8,702 nt of DNA from an uncultured Planctomycetaceae bacterium. Lineage in GTDB: Bacteria > Planctomycetota > Planctomycetia > Planctomycetales > Planctomycetaceae. This document shows, piece by piece, positions 6,849 through 8,702 of the stretch. Both the position numbers and the translations under genes were made by a program. Under the pieces are notes generated by a model. It was not told where the DNA came from. It ran no database searches and saw only the letters and a program-made list of their open reading frames with translations. The stretch spans positions 1-8,702 of the forward strand of contig CAIXQV010000106.1 in NCBI GenBank assembly GCA_903921605.1, given 5' to 3'. Position 1 is the first letter of the stretch. Every line of letters begins with the position of its first letter.

Positions 6849-7272
6849 ACGCCTACGCTGAAGAAACCGGCCGGTAAAAGCTAGCCAGCATCAGCATAGA
6901 ATCATCGCTCGCGAGTTCCCGATAACAACCTCTGTCACCGCATGTAAACTGCAACCAAAACCGAGTGCCTGTGTTTGCTGTCCGGACCGTGACAGGAAAA
7001 ACATTTGTCAGTCAGAATCGGGCGAACGTCACGATTAAAGTCCGGTGGCGCTCCAAAAAAAGGTGCTCAGATGAGACATCGATTGTCAAAGATGTCACGG
7101 GCAGGGCCAGAGAAAGAAACCAGCGAAGATCAGAGTTCCGAATTTCGGTCAGGGGACCACTTTCCTCCGCGAATACGGCAAGTATCTGTTCCTGTGCTGA
7201 TACCAGCGGTATGATGGCCCTTCCACTGATCTTCCGCCAGTGTCCCTTGCGCTGACGGTACTTTCCTGCCTC

Positions 7273-7278
7273 AAGGAG
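7273..7278 (+). promoter_or_regulatory. Ribosome-binding site of PSCyt1/DUF1549 gene
   Basis: AAGGAG, eight bases before the ATG at 7287. It is the strongest Shine-Dalgarno match in the window and fixes this start, which is also immediately followed by a signal peptide. Confidence 0.8.
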
Positions 7279-7286
7279 TTTCTGCG

Positions 7287-8702
7287 ATGCGGTCCTGCCT
7301 GCCAGCAGTCTGTCTTCTTCTGATCTGCCTGACGAGTATTGCAACGGGCGACGAGTTAAAATCGCCTCCGACTCCGGGTACTCCACAACAGAAAAGCGTT
7401 CCGCCCGATCATCCGGAACGCGCGAAGAAGGGACTCGCACTTTTCAAGGCATCGGTCAGAGCTACGTTAACGAAACACTGTCTGGATTGTCACGGAGGCA
7501 AATCCACCAAGGGAGATTTTGATCTCTCCTCACGCGAAGTCCTGCTGGCCAGTGGCTTCGTGACAGACTCGGCTGACGACAGTCATCTGGTCGCCTTGAT
7601 TACCCATGCGGCCGAACCACACATGCCATTCAAGGCTCCGAAACTCTCCGACGCAGAGATCGAGCAGATACGCCAGTGGATCAATCTCGGCGCGCCTTAC
7701 GACTCGCCGCTGGCGGAGAAAGCGACAGGACCAAAACCAGAGATGCAGGTGAAGGACAGCGATCGAGAATTCTGGTCGTTTCGCCCACTGCAGAAAGTCA
7801 CTGCACCAACTCCCGCTGACGCGGCGTGGTGCCGAACTCCCATCGACCACTTCATTCGCACGCGTCAGGAAACAGAAAAGCTCACTCCGAACTCAGTCGC
7901 TGATCGAAGAATCCTTATCCGCCGCGCTTACTTTGGACTTCTGGGACTACCGCCAACTCCGGAACAAGTTGATCAGTTCGTCAAGGATCCTGATCCGGAA
8001 GCGTGGCCGAACCTGGTCGATCGATTGCTGGAGTCGCCGCAGTACGGTGAACGCTGGGCACGTCACTGGATTGATGTGGCTCGGTTCGCGGAATCTCATG
8101 GCTATGAGCAAGATTACGATCGACCGAATGCGTATCACTATCGTGACTTTCTGATTCAGGCATTCAACAACGATCTGCCCTACGACAAGTTTGTGCAATG
8201 GCAGCTCGCCGGTGATGAACTGGCTCCGGAGAATCCGTTGGCGATGATGGCCACTGGCTTTCTGGGAGCCGGTGCGTTTCCGACTCAGCTTACCGAAGCC
8301 GAATTTGAATCGGCTCGGTATGATGAACTCGACGACATGGTGATGACAACGGGCGTCTCGTTTCTTGGCCTGTCAGTGGGATGCGCTCGCTGCCATGATC
8401 ACAAGTTCGACCCGATTCCGTCGCGTGACTACTACCGCCTGGCAGCAACGTTTGGGCGAGCGATTCGTTCTGAGACGGATCTCGATCTGGACCCGGAAGC
8501 CAACAAAAAGCGGCAGAGTGAATTCGATGCACAGCTCGCCGCCCGAAAGCAGACAGCAGCAGAATTCCAGACGACTAAGTTGCCCGCAAAGTTTCGCGAA
8601 TGGCTGAAGGCAGCGCCATCTGGTGAACCGCAAGGTCCGTGGGAGACGCTTCACGTGGTGTCTGTTGAATCGTCAGCCGGCACGACGTTCGCGCCGCAGG
8701 GA
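7287..8702 (+). CDS. Secreted planctomycete cytochrome c (PSCyt1) / DUF1549 protein, 3' end beyond window
   Basis: The frame is open from ATG 7287 to the window edge (472 codons, no stop), so this is the N-terminal part of a protein usually 700-1,100 residues long. Residues 1-21 form a signal peptide ([21 protein letters not shown]), placing it in the periplasm or paryphoplasm. Residues 47-135 are the PSCyt1 cytochrome-c-like domain: haem motif CLDCH at 65-69, possible axial Met113 in PHMPF, and the closing [19 protein letters not shown]. From about 184 comes DUF1549 (PSCyt2): [26 protein letters not shown], a [29 protein letters not shown] core at 250-274, [17 protein letters not shown] and the second Cxx[15 protein letters not shown], at 365-377. 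DUF1553 (PSD1) usually follows and would lie outside the window. Such genes often sit next to a DUF1501 gene and are thought to act in redox or polysaccharide breakdown, though the reaction is unproven. Confidence 0.95.
   Translation, partial: MRSCLPAVCLLLICLTSIATGDELKSPPTPGTPQQKSVPPDHPERAKKGLALFKASVRATLTKHCLDCHGGKSTKGDFDLSSREVLLASGFVTDSADDSHLVALITHAAEPHMPFKAPKLSDAEIEQIRQWINLGAPYDSPLAEKATGPKPEMQVKDSDREFWSFRPLQKVTAPTPADAAWCRTPIDHFIRTRQETEKLTPNSVADRRILIRRAYFGLLGLPPTPEQVDQFVKDPDPEAWPNLVDRLLESPQYGERWARHWIDVARFAESHGYEQDYDRPNAYHYRDFLIQAFNNDLPYDKFVQWQLAGDELAPENPLAMMATGFLGAGAFPTQLTEAEFESARYDELDDMVMTTGVSFLGLSVGCARCHDHKFDPIPSRDYYRLAATFGRAIRSETDLDLDPEANKKRQSEFDAQLAARKQTAAEFQTTKLPAKFREWLKAAPSGEPQGPWETLHVVSVESSAGTTFAPQG

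Larger units (their letters stand above)
6596..7286. other. Gene-free spacer upstream of PSCyt1/DUF1549 gene
   Basis: About 690 bases with no convincing coding sequence. The short frames on either strand (for example minus 6562-6825 and minus 7012-7440) lack domain-like composition, hydrophobic pattern and ribosome-binding sites, and the last one runs into the signal-peptide region of the next gene. The only structure noted is the hairpin at 6829-6848. The promoter of the gene at 7287 should be in the right half, but no consensus is clear. No tRNA or known RNA fold was recognised. Confidence 0.5.

Noticed and set aside
7012..7440. 142-codon minus-strand frame
   Set aside because: It overlaps the ribosome-binding site and signal peptide of the PSCyt1/DUF1549 gene, and its product has no recognisable family.

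Overview
The window looks like chromosomal DNA of a planctomycete, probably in or near Planctomycetaceae. Three things suggest this: a secreted protein of the planctomycete cytochrome c (PSCyt1) plus DUF1549 family, which is greatly expanded in that phylum; a Ser/Thr kinase with the short helical N-terminal module usual in planctomycete kinases; and long gene-poor spacers between solitary genes carrying dispersed repeats. Base composition is moderate. No phage, plasmid or IS genes are seen.

Layout: 3-1703 (-) is a membrane-anchored Ser/Thr protein kinase with a degenerate FHA-like C-terminal domain. 1704-2183 is the divergent spacer. 2184-2687 (+) is a small membrane protein with a bacterial PH-like domain, followed at once by a perfect 16-bp terminator hairpin. 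2786-3034 holds a nested inverted repeat plus tandem repeat, with no gene. 3054-4298 (-) is glyA (serine hydroxymethyltransferase). Divergent from it, 4417-6060 (+) encodes an unusual BRCT + MerR-type helix-turn-helix + TPR protein. 6065-6183 is a second inverted-repeat element. 6275-6595 (+) may be a small membrane protein. 6596-7286 shows no convincing gene. 7287-8702 (+) is the 5' part of a secreted PSCyt1/DUF1549 protein that runs off the right edge.

The genes do not form an obvious operon. Each stands alone or is divergent from its neighbour, so functional links between them are not supported beyond possible sharing of the divergent control regions at 1704-2183 and 4299-4416. The most distinctive item is the BRCT-MerR-TPR protein, whose domain combination suggests a DNA-associated regulator or scaffold of unknown role. 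The two repeat elements (2786-3034 and 6065-6183) are the most structured non-coding sequence and look like dispersed planctomycete intergenic repeats. No CRISPR array, defence island or biosynthetic cluster was found.
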